64,000 nucleotides of DNA from Scatomonas sp963928055 (lineage in GTDB: Bacteria > Bacillota > Clostridia > Lachnospirales > Lachnospiraceae). The notes beneath the pieces are model-generated. The model was not told the origin of the DNA and made no database searches. It was given only the letters and a program-made list of their open reading frames with translations. Shown in pieces: positions 1 to 13,187 of the stretch; within the stretch, counting starts at the first letter, position 1, and each line of letters begins with the position of its first letter. The DNA is taken from assembly GCA_963928055.1 (NCBI GenBank), contig CAWVDN010000003.1, forward strand, positions 62,001 to 126,000, given 5' to 3'. The position numbers were made by a program, and so were the translations under genes.

Positions 1-451
1 GTTCCGCCTGCTGGAGCTGAAAGACCGGGACGGCCGTCTTTTGTCCGGCGGGCAGATGCGCCGGGCCAGTCTGGCCATCGGTGTAGCGCTGGATCCGGGG
101 ATCCTGCTGCTGGACGAGCCCACCGCCAATCTGGATATGGCTACCCGGAAGGAGATCATGACCACCTTAAGCGACATGAAGGAGATCACGGAGACCGTTA
201 TGATCGCCACCCATGATATGCAGCTGGTCTGTGACTGGGCAGAGCGGATCATCGTCCTCTGTCAGGGCCAGGTCGTTGCCGATGGAAGCCGGGACGAGAT
301 CTTCGGCAGCAGAGAAGTGATGGAACGGGTGGGCATCCGTCCGCCGGAGATTTTTACTATGGGGCAGATGCTGGATCCGGGAATGCTCTGCTACACGGTG
401 GAAGAGTTCACCGGGAAATTTGAAGGGAGGAAGAGCCTTGAGAACTGCTAA
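1..451 (+). CDS. ABC/ECF transporter ATP-binding protein, 5'-truncated
   Basis: Only the C-terminal part of this ATPase lies in the window; the reading frame is open from base 2, so the gene begins upstream. The visible part has the ABC signature (LLSGGQMRR, about base 41), Walker B with D-loop (ILLLDEPTANLD) and the H-loop histidine (IATHD), then a short C-terminal tail. These show a nucleotide-binding subunit that powers import or export. The next gene is an EcfT-like membrane protein that overlaps it by 14 bases, so this is most likely an energy-coupling-factor ATPase (EcfA type) for vitamin or metal uptake. The substrate-binding S component is not in the window, so the substrate is unknown. 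It could be the second half of a fused double ATPase; the truncation prevents a decision. Confidence 0.85.
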   Translation, partial: FRLLELKDRDGRLLSGGQMRRASLAIGVALDPGILLLDEPTANLDMATRKEIMTTLSDMKEITETVMIATHDMQLVCDWAERIIVLCQGQVVADGSRDEIFGSREVMERVGIRPPEIFTMGQMLDPGMLCYTVEEFTGKFEGRKSLENC

Positions 452-1271
452 AAAGCTGTCTGAGAATATTCTCGACAAATTTTCCATTGATTTCCTGCGG
501 AATCAGGTGCTGAAAAACGCCTACGGGAACGATGACACGGTGATCGCCGGCCTGGATGCCAGGATCCTCATCGTCTGGTATCTGTTCTTCGGTCTGGTGC
601 CCTGGTTTGTAAACGACCTGCCGTTTCTGCTGGGCTGTTTTCTGCTGGTGGCGCTCACCACACGGCTGGCCCGGGTGGCGCCTCTGGTGCTGGTGCTGTT
701 CCTGGCGGGCGTTTTCTCCCAGACAGGGTATCTGCTGATCGTGACCCTGCTGTTCGGAGGCAATGCCACCGCGATTGCGCCGCTGCTGGTGCTGACCCTG
801 AAAGTGGCCACGGTATCCCTGGCCTCCATTACCATATTTTCCGGTCTGGATCCCGATAAACTGGCAAACGGCCTGATGTGGTTCGGCTGTCCGGAACGGC
901 TCTCCTTCTCTATTTCCTACGCCTACCGGATGCTCCCGCTGCTGATGGAGGAGTTCCAGAACGTGCTGCTGTCCTACCGGCTCAGGGGAAATCCCCCGGC
1001 CCATGAGACCCTGCGGGGAAAGATCAAGTATCTGTTTTATCAGATCAAGGTGATCATGCATTCCTTTTATCCCCTGATGCTGAACACAGCCAAACGGTCC
1101 CGGACTACCGTGGAGGTTCTGGAGATCAAAGGGTACCGCTACGCGGCAGTCAACAAAGAAGTAAAAAAGATCAAGCTGTCTGCCATGAAGATCAGCAACA
1201 ATGATCTGCTCTTTCTGTCTCTGTCCTTCCTCTGGGTGGCGGTGACAGTGCTGGTATCTACATTTCTCTGA
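438..1271 (+). CDS. EcfT-like transmembrane subunit of an ECF transporter (CbiQ family)
   Basis: The protein of about 277 residues is a membrane subunit expected to couple the upstream ATPase to a substrate-binding S component. Several hydrophobic segments lie in the first 150 residues and one at the extreme C terminus. The cytoplasmic stretch between them carries SYRLRG and EIKGYRY, which resemble the two Arg-containing coupling motifs of EcfT. A TTG at 438 is preferred because a GGGAGG lies about 10 bases before it; an in-frame TTG at 420 precedes that ribosome binding site. The 14-base overlap with the ATPase indicates translational coupling. The family assignment is firm; the transported compound is not known. 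Confidence 0.85.
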   Translation: MRTAKKLSENILDKFSIDFLRNQVLKNAYGNDDTVIAGLDARILIVWYLFFGLVPWFVNDLPFLLGCFLLVALTTRLARVAPLVLVLFLAGVFSQTGYLLIVTLLFGGNATAIAPLLVLTLKVATVSLASITIFSGLDPDKLANGLMWFGCPERLSFSISYAYRMLPLLMEEFQNVLLSYRLRGNPPAHETLRGKIKYLFYQIKVIMHSFYPLMLNTAKRSRTTVEVLEIKGYRYAAVNKEVKKIKLSAMKISNNDLLFLSLSFLWVAVTVLVSTFL

Positions 1272-1288
1272 GGAAGGAGGAAAAAGAT

Positions 1289-2161
1289 ATGAATCTGGAC
1301 TTTCACACACATGGAAAACTGGCCAAGTACCTGCCTTTTTCCACGGAATATACAGACTGGCTCCTGGGAGAGGCAAAAAATGCCGGGCTGGACGCCATCT
1401 GCCTGACGGAACATTTTAATACTATGAATTTTCGGGAACTGTACCGGTATATGGCCGGAAGCTGCGACCGGGAAGGGGATACCTTCCTGAAAGACGGCCT
1501 GCGGATCTTTCCCGGTATGGAGACCGATATTGCCGAGGGTGGGCATGTTTTGACCATCGGGCCCCTGGATGCTATACTGGAGTTAAATCTGCGGCTGGAA
1601 CCCCACAAGGGAAAGGGCTGTTTTCTTCCGGTGGAGGAAATGCTGGAAATGTTCCGCCAGTACCCGGTGCTCATCGGAGCGGGGCATCCCTTCCGGGCGG
1701 GGGGGCATATTCCGGAGCTTCCGGAAAGCGTGCTCAGAGGGTTTGATTTTCTGGATCTTAACGGCAAAGACGTGGCGGAGGACCGGGAGCGGGCGGAGCG
1801 GCTGACCCGGGAACTGGGGGAGCGGCTGCACCGGCCGGTGGTGGCCGGAAGCGATACCCACCAGGCAGTGCAGTACGGCTGCATCCGTACGGCTTTCCTG
1901 CGGGAATGCTGTACCTTCGGGGAACTGGCCAGGGAGATGGCAGCCGGCCGCTACCAGGTGGAAATCCATCCCGAGGCGGCTTTCCGGGTGAAGACAGCGG
2001 CCCTGCTGAAGCGGTCCCTGAAGGAGATCCATGCCCTGGGAGGGGATTACGTCTCCGTGCTTCTGGGAAAGAAACCGGAGCCCACATCCGCGGAATTTCT
2101 GGCAAAGGAGTTTATGGAGCATGACTATGAGTTTTCCCGCTCTGCAGCAGGAACTTACTAA
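1289..2161 (+). CDS. PHP-domain metal-dependent phosphoesterase
   Basis: This 290-residue protein starts with MNLDFHTHG, the first metal-binding HxH motif of the PHP (polymerase and histidinol phosphatase) superfamily. Further candidate metal ligands are LTEHFN (near residue 40), GMETD (near 75), GAGHPF (near 135) and GSDTH (near 195). The pattern fits a stand-alone PHP hydrolase acting on a phosphate ester, similar to histidinol-phosphatase-like proteins; the substrate cannot be read from sequence. It follows the EcfT gene by 17 bases with AGGAGG in front, and its end overlaps the next regulator by 41 bases, so the four genes probably form one transcript. Confidence 0.85.
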   Translation: MNLDFHTHGKLAKYLPFSTEYTDWLLGEAKNAGLDAICLTEHFNTMNFRELYRYMAGSCDREGDTFLKDGLRIFPGMETDIAEGGHVLTIGPLDAILELNLRLEPHKGKGCFLPVEEMLEMFRQYPVLIGAGHPFRAGGHIPELPESVLRGFDFLDLNGKDVAEDRERAERLTRELGERLHRPVVAGSDTHQAVQYGCIRTAFLRECCTFGELAREMAAGRYQVEIHPEAAFRVKTAALLKRSLKEIHALGGDYVSVLLGKKPEPTSAEFLAKEFMEHDYEFSRSAAGTY

Positions 2162-2942
2162 AACAGAGCACAGGATCGCTGAATTTATTTCTTCGAATAC
2201 AGAGGCTTTTCTTTTTATGGGTATTGCCCAGCTGTCGGAGGCCCTGCAGGTTTCCGAGGCCACCGTGTCCCGGTTTGCCCGACATGTGGGCTGCAGCGAT
2301 TTTAAAGAATTGAAGAAAGTGGTGATGGAACAGGCGGCTGTGCAGGGGCCGGCGGCCAAACTGGCCGGTACCCTCCTGGGAGAGGACGAGGAGTTTCCGG
2401 AAAGCTGGCTGAAGCGCCAGCAGCTGTATCTGGAAAAAACCATGGAAGGGCTGGACCGGGAGGAGTTCCGGCGGGCGGTGGAGGCCCTGGCCTCCGCCCG
2501 CCGGGTCTTTCTCCACGGAAAAAACGCTTCGGGACCTCTGGCCTCTCTGCTCCGGTTCCGGCTGCGTCGGCTGGGGATCCAGGCATCGCTGATCCCTTCC
2601 GGAGGCTCAGAGGTCTTCGAGGGCCTTTCTCAGGCGGAGACGGGAGATCTGGTGGTCATGTTCAGTTTTTCCAAAGTCTCTTCGGAGGGACGGGCCATTT
2701 TGGATTACCGGCGGGAGGCAGGATACCAGACCCTGGCCTTTGTGAGCCGCCGCTATATTCCTCGGGAAGAAAGGGCGGATCTGAATCTCTTCGTTTACCG
2801 GGGCGAAGAACAGGAATACCATTCTTCCGCTGCCGCCGCCGCGGTGGCGGACGCTCTGGTGGTGGCACTGTCCCGGAGACTGGGGGCAGAATCCGGCAAA
2901 AAACTGGATCGGCTCCAGAAACTGAAAAACCGTTTCCGGTAA
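2121..2942 (+). CDS. MurR/RpiR-family transcriptional regulator
   Basis: The 273-residue protein has an N-terminal helix-turn-helix of the RpiR type (residues about 1-75, with SEATVSRFARHVGCSDF) and a C-terminal SIS domain (about 110-255; RVFLHGKNASGPLA and the SGGSE phosphosugar-loop region). RpiR proteins sense sugar phosphates and control sugar or cell-wall precursor genes. The start at 2121 was chosen because AAAGGAG lies 10 bases upstream; it sits inside the end of the PHP gene, a 41-base overlap that implies co-translation. Its effector may relate to the PHP enzyme's substrate, but that is inference. Confidence 0.88.
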   Translation: MTMSFPALQQELTKTEHRIAEFISSNTEAFLFMGIAQLSEALQVSEATVSRFARHVGCSDFKELKKVVMEQAAVQGPAAKLAGTLLGEDEEFPESWLKRQQLYLEKTMEGLDREEFRRAVEALASARRVFLHGKNASGPLASLLRFRLRRLGIQASLIPSGGSEVFEGLSQAETGDLVVMFSFSKVSSEGRAILDYRREAGYQTLAFVSRRYIPREERADLNLFVYRGEEQEYHSSAAAAAVADALVVALSRRLGAESGKKLDRLQKLKNRFR

Positions 2943-2944
2943 AC

Positions 2945-2985
2945 CGGCCCTGGGGGAGAGGGATCCGGTCCAGGCCTGTTTTCGG
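2945..2985 (+). terminator. weak intrinsic terminator after the RpiR gene
   Basis: GGCCCTGG (2947-2954) can pair with CCAGGCC (2971-2977), with one bulged C, followed by TGTTTT. The stem is short and the T-run is interrupted, so termination is probably partial. Confidence 0.4.
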
Positions 2986-3108
2986 GTCCTAAAATCTTTG
3001 GGACTTCCCGGAGAGTATTTTGCGGAATCTGCCTTGAGCAGGGAAATATTATCCGATATACTTATTAAAATAAGCGTGCTGTTCCATATCCGGCGGGAGG
3101 TGAGATGC

Positions 3109-4554
3109 ATGGAGGGAAAAAGCCAGGGGCTGCCGGGAGAATTTCTTCTGCTGACCACAGTCCTGATCTGGCTGCTGTTCGCGGTCATATATATGGGAAA
3201 CAGAAGGAGCAAGATCAATCAGTGGTGCCTGATCTGCGGCCTTCTGTACAGTATGGGCGCTCTGAAAGAGTATCTGTACTATACGTTTTTTCCCTGGCTT
3301 ATGGAAACTGCTCCGGAAATCCTCACCAGCGGCGGCGCCCTGCAGATCTATTCGGTGCTGACGGCGGTGCCCTATTATTTCGCTACGCCGGCGCTCCTGG
3401 TCATGTCCCTGTATTTCAGCCGCATGGAAGAAAAGCATCCGGGGATGTTTCCCTGGGTCTCCCTGCTTGCCTTTGTGCCGGGGCTGGTGCTGGGCTGCGT
3501 CTACCCTTTCCCCAGGACCCGCTGGTATCAGCTCAACGACAAAGTGTATTACGGCAATGTGATCATCTATAATCTGACGTTTGCCCTGACGGCTACCTTT
3601 TTTTTCATCCGGACCCTGCGCCGGACAGAAAACCGGAGGGTCCGGCGGCAGAAGCTGGCTATCGCTTCTCTGGTGCTGCTGCCGGGGTGGTTTACCATCC
3701 TCACCACCATGCCGGTGCAGTTTTTTGACCTTTCAGGGGCTGAAAAGGCCTGGCAGGGCAACCTGCTGATCGTTGTGACCCTGATCCTGGGCTGGCTGTA
3801 CATGGTCCTCAACGACGGATTTATGGGCAGCCGGCTGAAGCATGAGACTTACCGCTGGGATCAGGAAGAAAAACTCATGGGACAGACGGTGGATATGGTC
3901 CGCCACATGCTGAAAAACCAGATCGCCAAGATCGACTGGTGTGCCAGGAACATCGCGGATCAGACGCAGGAGGGGGACATGGCCGAGTATGCGGCCATCA
4001 TCCAGCGGTCTGCCAGGCGGATCTCTGATTTTCTCGCCAGCTTCCGGAAAGCGGACAAAGGTATGATCTGCAGGCCGGAACGCTTGGAGGTCCGGGAACT
4101 GCTGGAAAGCGTTCTGGGAGAATTCCGAAAAAGATATCCCCGGGTGGAATTTGAAGTGCGGTGCGAGCCGGGGAAGAAGATCTTCTGCGACCGGGAACTG
4201 GTGCGGGAGGTGCTTGTGAATCTGTTTCAGAACAGCATGGAAGCCATGGAGGAACAGGGGACCCTGTCCGTCTGCTACCAGGAAGGGCGGGGGAAATTTT
4301 CCAGCCTGCGGATCGCCGATACGGGCTGTGGTCTTCCACCGGAGATCCGGGATCAGATGTTCCTGCCCTACTTTTCCACCAAAGAGGGGGAAAACCACTG
4401 GGGAATAGGCCTGTACTACTGCCAGAAAGTTCTGCTGGCCCACGGCGGCCGGATCCGGGCGGAAGAAGGAGACGACGGAGGGGCGGTCTTTACCCTGTGC
4501 TTTCCCAAAAAGAGTCAGAAGAAAGAGAGGAACAGAAAGAATGGAGCGGAATAA
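3109..4554 (+). CDS. membrane sensor histidine kinase
   Basis: This 481-residue protein has six or seven hydrophobic segments in its first 220 residues, a linker, a dimerisation helix with the probable phospho-acceptor His266 in VRHMLKNQ, and a C-terminal HATPase domain: N box Asn371/Asn375 (NLFQNSMEAM), G1 box DTGCG with Asp404, and G2 box GIGLYY near 432. The HxxxN-type acceptor motif resembles that of the natural-product-sensor/LytS-like kinases. An in-frame upstream codon exists at 2998, but GGGAGG just before 3109 makes 3109 the likely start. It overlaps the response-regulator gene by 14 bases, so the two form a cognate pair. The multi-pass sensor region suggests a membrane or envelope signal; its nature is unknown. 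Confidence 0.9.
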   Translation: MEGKSQGLPGEFLLLTTVLIWLLFAVIYMGNRRSKINQWCLICGLLYSMGALKEYLYYTFFPWLMETAPEILTSGGALQIYSVLTAVPYYFATPALLVMSLYFSRMEEKHPGMFPWVSLLAFVPGLVLGCVYPFPRTRWYQLNDKVYYGNVIIYNLTFALTATFFFIRTLRRTENRRVRRQKLAIASLVLLPGWFTILTTMPVQFFDLSGAEKAWQGNLLIVVTLILGWLYMVLNDGFMGSRLKHETYRWDQEEKLMGQTVDMVRHMLKNQIAKIDWCARNIADQTQEGDMAEYAAIIQRSARRISDFLASFRKADKGMICRPERLEVRELLESVLGEFRKRYPRVEFEVRCEPGKKIFCDRELVREVLVNLFQNSMEAMEEQGTLSVCYQEGRGKFSSLRIADTGCGLPPEIRDQMFLPYFSTKEGENHWGIGLYYCQKVLLAHGGRIRAEEGDDGGAVFTLCFPKKSQKKERNRKNGAE

Positions 4555-5122
4555 GATCCGGGTGCTGATCGTGGAGGATGATCCCGATTTCTGCTTTTTG
4601 ATACAGAATACGCTGCGGGATGCGGGCATGGAAGTGGTGGGCATTGCCGGTACAGCCTCAGGGGCGCTGACCCAGGCACTGGAGAAGAAGCCGGACATCG
4701 TGCTGATGGACCTGCGTCTCAGTCAGTCCGGGCTGGAGGGGATCGAGGCGGGAAAGGCTATCCGGCTGCGGACCAGGGCCAAGGTACTGATCCTCACCTC
4801 CTATGAAGATATCTATACCGTCCGGGAAGCCTGCTGCAGGTCATTTGCCTCGGGATATATCTTCAAAAGCCAGTTTGAACTGCTGGTGGAGACCATCCGC
4901 AAAACGGCCGCCGGCCCCACGCCGCAGGAGTATCTCATCATCTCCCTGATTTTGTCAGGGCTTTCACCGGCAGAATACTCCATTCTGGAACTGCTGACGG
5001 GCAAGGATCTGAAGCTGCAGTCCTCTCCCAAGACGATCTCCAACCAGAAAAGCCATCTGCTGAAAAAGCTGGGACTTGGCAGCCAGGAAGAACTGATCCA
5101 CATTTTTAAAGGCATGCTGTGA
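4541..5122 (+). CDS. response regulator, NarL/LuxR-like
   Basis: The 193-residue protein has a receiver domain (residues 5-120) with acidic pocket Asp13/Asp14, phosphorylation site Asp57 (DIVLMDLRLS), Thr86 and Lys109, followed by a LuxR/GerE-type helix-turn-helix (about 135-190; LSPAEYSILELL, TISNQKSHLLKKLGL). It is the partner of the kinase that overlaps it. The receiver is typical; the C-terminal module is slightly degenerate at the usual GxxxKEIA motif, so its binding site may differ from standard NarL proteins. A strong terminator follows at once, so the system is transcribed separately from rpoB. Confidence 0.9.
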   Translation: MERNKIRVLIVEDDPDFCFLIQNTLRDAGMEVVGIAGTASGALTQALEKKPDIVLMDLRLSQSGLEGIEAGKAIRLRTRAKVLILTSYEDIYTVREACCRSFASGYIFKSQFELLVETIRKTAAGPTPQEYLIISLILSGLSPAEYSILELLTGKDLKLQSSPKTISNQKSHLLKKLGLGSQEELIHIFKGML

Positions 5123-5126
5123 ACGG

Positions 5127-5148
5127 GAGCCCCTCCGGGGCTCTTTTT
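5127..5148 (+). terminator. intrinsic terminator after the two-component system
   Basis: GAGCCCC (5127-5133) pairs perfectly with GGGGCTC (5137-5143) across a 3-base loop and is followed by five T (5144-5148). A second small hairpin with T-run (GGAGC-AGC-GCTCC-TTTTT, 5202-5219) lies downstream and may act as a backup. Confidence 0.85.
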
Positions 5149-5385
5149 ACATGGATTTTAAGATCCCATACGCAGTTTTTACAGGGCGCGCACATATCTA
5201 TGGAGCAGCGCTCCTTTTTATGCGGGTAGAGACAGCGCGGATCAACAGGGAGGCGCGTAATGTGAGATGAAAAAAGATCCGATGCATACGGATCTAAATG
5301 GAAAGTATGGGGCCGGAGATGAAAAAAAGACCGGCGGCCGCTTTCGTGTATTTCAAAAAATACATGAAATTTCAAAAAATATAGA
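5149..5385. other. non-coding spacer upstream of rpoB
   Basis: No convincing gene is seen. The stretch holds a backup terminator (5202-5219), a small dyad AGATCCG/CGGATCT (about 5274-5295) and a direct repeat TTTCAAAAAATA (from 5351 and 5370) just before the rpoB promoter. A possible short frame from 5151 has no ribosome binding site and is not called. Confidence 0.6.
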
Positions 5386-5414
5386 TTGACACCCTTGATT
5401 TTTTGTGCTACAGT
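5386..5414 (+). promoter_or_regulatory. sigma-A promoter of rpoBC
   Basis: TTGACA (5386-5391), a 17-base spacer and an extended -10 TGCTACAGT with hexamer at 5409-5414. The predicted leader is about 110 bases, ending in AAGGGGTGA before the rpoB start. Confidence 0.75.
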
Positions 5415-5528
5415 AAAAAATGCACTATTATGGCAAGATATGCCTTTCCCCCTATTTTTGCGAAAAAAAATAAGGGAAAAAGCTTCATCTTCATAATAAA
5501 TATTATACACACAAGGGGTGAAACGTCA

Positions 5529-8500
5529 ATGGAGAAAAACAGAATACGTCCGATTACCAGCGGAAAAAGTATGCGAATGAGTTACCAGAGACAAAAAGAA
5601 GTTTTGGAAATGCCCAACTTGATAGAGGTCCAGAAGGATTCCTACAACTGGTTTCTGAACGAGGGCCTGAAGGAAGTCTTTGATGACATCTCTCCGATTG
5701 AGGACTACGGTGGAAAGCTGAGCCTGGAATTTGTGGACTTTACGCTCTGCGAAGACGACGTAAAATATTCCATCGAAGAGTGTAAGCAGCGAGATGCCAC
5801 CTATGCCGCCCCGCTGAAGGTGAAAGTAAGGTTATATAATAAGGAAAAGGACGAGATCAGTGAGCACGAGATCTTTATGGGAGATCTGCCCCTGATGACC
5901 GCCACCGGCACCTTTGTGATCAACGGCGCGGAGCGTGTCATCGTCAGCCAGCTGGTCCGTTCCCCCGGTATTTACTATGCCATCGCCCATGACAAGCTGG
6001 GCAAAAAGCTGTATTCCTGCACGGTGATCCCCAACCGGGGCGCGTGGCTGGAATACGAGACCGATTCCAACGATGTGTTCTACGTCCGTGTGGACCGGAC
6101 CCGAAAGGTCCCCATTACCGTGCTAATCCGTGCCCTGGGCGTGGGAACCAACGCGGAGATCGTGGAGCTTTTCGGGGAGGAGCCCAAGATCCTTGCCAGC
6201 TTTACCAAGGATGTGGCCACCAATTATCAGGAAGGCCTGCTGGAGCTGTACAAGAAGATCCGTCCCGGCGAGCCCCTGGCAGTGGAGAGCGCGGAGAGCC
6301 TCATCAACGCCATGTTCTTCGATCCCCGCCGCTACGACCTGGCCAAGGTGGGCCGTTATAAATTCAACAAGAAGCTGTCCTTCCGGAACCGTCTGAGAGG
6401 CCATGTGCTGGCGGAGGATGTGGTGAATCCCTCCACCGGTGAGATCCTGGCGGACAAGGGCACCAAGGTGACCCGGGAGCTGGCGGACGATATCCAGTAC
6501 GCGGCGGTTCCCTATGTATGGCTGGAGACGGAAGAGGGCAGACAGGTCAAAGTCCTTTCCAACATGATGGTGGACATCACCCGCTGGGTGGATGTGGATC
6601 CCAAAGAGGTCCATGTGACAGAGGAAGTGTACTATCCGGTGCTGGAGAAGATCCTGGAGGAGTACAGCGACCTGGAGGAGATCAAGGAAGCCATCCGCCG
6701 TCAGATCCATGATCTGATCCCCAAACATATCACCAAGGACGATATTTTTGCTTCCATTAACTACAATATGCATCTGGAGTACGGCATCGGCAACGACGAT
6801 GACATCGATCACCTGGGCAACCGCCGGATCCGCGCCGTGGGCGAACTGCTCCAGAACCAGTACCGCATCGGCCTTTCCCGTCTGGAAAGAGTGGTGCGGG
6901 AGAGAATGACGACCCAGGATCTGGAAGGCATCACGCCCCAGTCCCTGATCAATATCAAACCCGTGACCGCGGCGGTGAAGGAGTTCTTCGGATCCTCCCA
7001 GCTGTCCCAGTTCATGGACCAGAACAACCCCTTAGGAGAGCTGACCCACAAGAGACGTCTCTCCGCTCTGGGCCCCGGCGGTCTGTCCCGTGACCGGGCC
7101 GGATTCGAGGTCCGCGACGTGCATTATTCCCATTACGGAAGAATGTGCCCCATCGAGACCCCTGAGGGTCCCAACATCGGTCTGATCAACTCCCTGGCTT
7201 CCTACGCCCGGATCAATCAGTACGGATTTGTGGAGGCTCCCTACCGGAAGATCGATAAGAGCGATCCCAAGAATCCCAGGGTCACCGATGAGGTGGTATA
7301 TATGACTGCCGATGAAGAGGATAACTACCATGTAGCCCAGGCCAATGAGCCTCTGGACGCCGAGGGACACTTCATCCACAAGAATGTTTCCGGACGGTAC
7401 CGGGACGAGACCCAGGAGTACGAGAGACAGATGTTCGATTACATGGACGTGTCTCCCAAGATGGTGTTCTCCGTGGCGACGGCCCTGATCCCCTTCCTGC
7501 AGAACGACGACGCCAACCGTGCCCTGATGGGATCCAACATGCAGCGTCAGGCTGTGCCGCTGCTGTTTACGGAAGCCCCGGTAGTGGGAACCGGCATCGA
7601 GGCCAAGGCGGCGGTGGACTCCGGCGTCTGCGTGGTGGCGAAAAAATCCGGCACCATTACCTACGCGGCCTCCAAGGAGATCCGCATGGCCAACGACGAT
7701 GGGACCAAGGATGTGTACCATCTGACCAAGTTCATGCGCAGCAACCAGAGCAACTGCTATAACCAGAGACCCATTGTCAATAAAGGGGATCATGTGGAAG
7801 CCGGGGATGTCATCGCCGACGGCCCCTCCACAGACAACGGCGAGCTGGCACTGGGCAAGAACCCGCTGATCGGTTTTATGACCTGGGAAGGCTACAACTA
7901 CGAGGATGCCGTTCTGCTCAGCGAGCGTCTGGTACAGGAGGATGTATATACCTCCATTCACATAGAAGAGTATGAGGCGGAAGCCCGGGATACCAAGCTG
8001 GGACCGGAGGAAATCACCAAGGATGTTCCCGGCGTGGGCGACGACGCCCTGAAGGATCTGGACGAGCGGGGCATCATCCGCATCGGCGCCGAGGTCCGTG
8101 CGGGGGATATCCTGGTAGGAAAGGTAACTCCCAAGGGCGAGACGGAGCTGACCGCGGAGGAGCGCCTGCTGCGGGCGATCTTCGGCGAGAAGGCCCGGGA
8201 GGTCCGGGATACGTCTCTGAAGGTGCCCCACGGAGAGTACGGCATCGTGGTGGACGCCAGAGTATTTACCCGGGAGAACGGCGACGAGCTGTCACCGGGC
8301 GTCAACGAGGCGGTGCGCATCTACATTGCCCAGAAGAGAAAGATCTCTGTAGGCGATAAGATGGCCGGCCGTCACGGAAACAAGGGTGTAGTTTCCCGGG
8401 TGCTGCCGGTGGAGGATATGCCTTTCCTGCCCAACGGCCGTCCCCTGGACATCGTGCTGAATCCTCTGGGCGTGCCTTCCCGTATGAACATCGGGCAGGT

Positions 8501-9386
8501 GCTGGAGATCCATCTGAGCCTGGCCGCCAAAGCCCTGGGCTTCAATATCTCCACCCCGGTCTTCGACGGGGCCAACGAGATCGATATCCAGGAGACCCTG
8601 GAACTGGCCAATGATTACGTAAATCTGGAATGGGATGAGTTTACCGCGAAACATAAGGACGAACTCCTCCCGGAAGTATATCAGTATCTGGATGAGCACA
8701 AAGACCATCGGGCGCTGTGGAAGGGCGTTCCCATTTCCGCCGACGGAAAAGTGCTGCTCCGGGACGGAAGGACCGGCGAGTATTTCGACAGTCCCACCAC
8801 CATCGGACACATGCATTACCTGAAACTGCATCATCTGGTAGACGACAAGATCCACGCCCGTTCTACCGGCCCATACTCTCTGGTTACCCAGCAGCCTCTG
8901 GGAGGAAAAGCCCAGTTCGGCGGACAGCGTTTCGGAGAGATGGAGGTGTGGGCTCTGGAGGCCTACGGCGCTTCCCATACGCTGCAGGAGATCCTGACGG
9001 TAAAATCCGACGATGTAGTGGGCCGTGTCAAGACCTACGAGGCCATCATCAAGGGCGAGAACATCCCCGAGGCGGGCATTCCGGAATCCTTCAAGGTGCT
9101 GCTGAAGGAGTTGCAGTCCCTGGGCCTGGACGTGAGGGTCCTCCGGGACGACAACACCGAGGTGGAGATCATGGAGTCCGTGGATTACGGCGAGACGGAT
9201 CTGCACGCCATCATGGAGGGCGACCGCTACTCCAGCAGAGAGGACGAGGAATCCTTCGGCGAGTACGGATTCGGCAAACAGGAATTTGACGGAGAAGAGC
9301 TGATCGACATCGATGAAAGCGGCGAGGATGAGGACGAACTGTACGCGGACGACCTGGGCGATTCCTTTGACGATACGGAAGAATAA
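5529..9386 (+). CDS. rpoB: DNA-directed RNA polymerase subunit beta
   Basis: This 1285-residue protein is the beta subunit of RNA polymerase, which with beta' forms the catalytic centre and binds rifamycins. Conserved stretches run along its whole length, including FVINGAERVIVSQL, the rifampicin region SSQLSQFMDQNNPL, GRMCPIETPEGPN, and GDKMAGRHGNKG near the C-terminal third. The usual rifampicin-resistance positions carry wild-type residues (Asp497, His507, Ser512, equal to E. coli 516, 526, 531), so a sensitive allele is predicted. The start at 5529 follows AAGGGGTGA. The protein ends in an unusually acidic tail of about 40 residues. It is co-transcribed with rpoC 41 bases downstream; rplJ-rplL, the common upstream neighbours, are absent here. 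Confidence 0.98.
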   Translation: MEKNRIRPITSGKSMRMSYQRQKEVLEMPNLIEVQKDSYNWFLNEGLKEVFDDISPIEDYGGKLSLEFVDFTLCEDDVKYSIEECKQRDATYAAPLKVKVRLYNKEKDEISEHEIFMGDLPLMTATGTFVINGAERVIVSQLVRSPGIYYAIAHDKLGKKLYSCTVIPNRGAWLEYETDSNDVFYVRVDRTRKVPITVLIRALGVGTNAEIVELFGEEPKILASFTKDVATNYQEGLLELYKKIRPGEPLAVESAESLINAMFFDPRRYDLAKVGRYKFNKKLSFRNRLRGHVLAEDVVNPSTGEILADKGTKVTRELADDIQYAAVPYVWLETEEGRQVKVLSNMMVDITRWVDVDPKEVHVTEEVYYPVLEKILEEYSDLEEIKEAIRRQIHDLIPKHITKDDIFASINYNMHLEYGIGNDDDIDHLGNRRIRAVGELLQNQYRIGLSRLERVVRERMTTQDLEGITPQSLINIKPVTAAVKEFFGSSQLSQFMDQNNPLGELTHKRRLSALGPGGLSRDRAGFEVRDVHYSHYGRMCPIETPEGPNIGLINSLASYARINQYGFVEAPYRKIDKSDPKNPRVTDEVVYMTADEEDNYHVAQANEPLDAEGHFIHKNVSGRYRDETQEYERQMFDYMDVSPKMVFSVATALIPFLQNDDANRALMGSNMQRQAVPLLFTEAPVVGTGIEAKAAVDSGVCVVAKKSGTITYAASKEIRMANDDGTKDVYHLTKFMRSNQSNCYNQRPIVNKGDHVEAGDVIADGPSTDNGELALGKNPLIGFMTWEGYNYEDAVLLSERLVQEDVYTSIHIEEYEAEARDTKLGPEEITKDVPGVGDDALKDLDERGIIRIGAEVRAGDILVGKVTPKGETELTAEERLLRAIFGEKAREVRDTSLKVPHGEYGIVVDARVFTRENGDELSPGVNEAVRIYIAQKRKISVGDKMAGRHGNKGVVSRVLPVEDMPFLPNGRPLDIVLNPLGVPSRMNIGQVLEIHLSLAAKALGFNISTPVFDGANEIDIQETLELANDYVNLEWDEFTAKHKDELLPEVYQYLDEHKDHRALWKGVPISADGKVLLRDGRTGEYFDSPTTIGHMHYLKLHHLVDDKIHARSTGPYSLVTQQPLGGKAQFGGQRFGEMEVWALEAYGASHTLQEILTVKSDDVVGRVKTYEAIIKGENIPEAGIPESFKVLLKELQSLGLDVRVLRDDNTEVEIMESVDYGETDLHAIMEGDRYSSREDEESFGEYGFGKQEFDGEELIDIDESGEDEDELYADDLGDSFDDTEE

Positions 9387-9427
9387 GTGAGAGGGTACGT
9401 TTACATCGAATGGAAAGGGGTAATCAA

Positions 9428-13126
<3,699 letters not shown>

Positions 13127-13131
13127 AGAGC

Positions 13132-13166
13132 AGAGAAGGCTGTTGCGGGACGCAATGGCCTTCTCT
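13132..13166 (+). other. long stem-loop between rpoC and the next gene
   Basis: AGAGAAGGC (13132-13140) pairs with GCCTTCTCT (13158-13166), with an inner stem TTGCG/CGCAA around a GGA loop. No T-run follows, so it looks more like a processing or mRNA-stability element than a terminator. Transcription may continue into the envelope genes. Confidence 0.6.
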
Positions 13167-13187
13167 CGCATCATCTAGGAGGAAGAT

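Noticed and set aside
5151..5270. Short frame upstream of rpoB
   Set aside because: It has no ribosome binding site and contains terminator-like hairpins.
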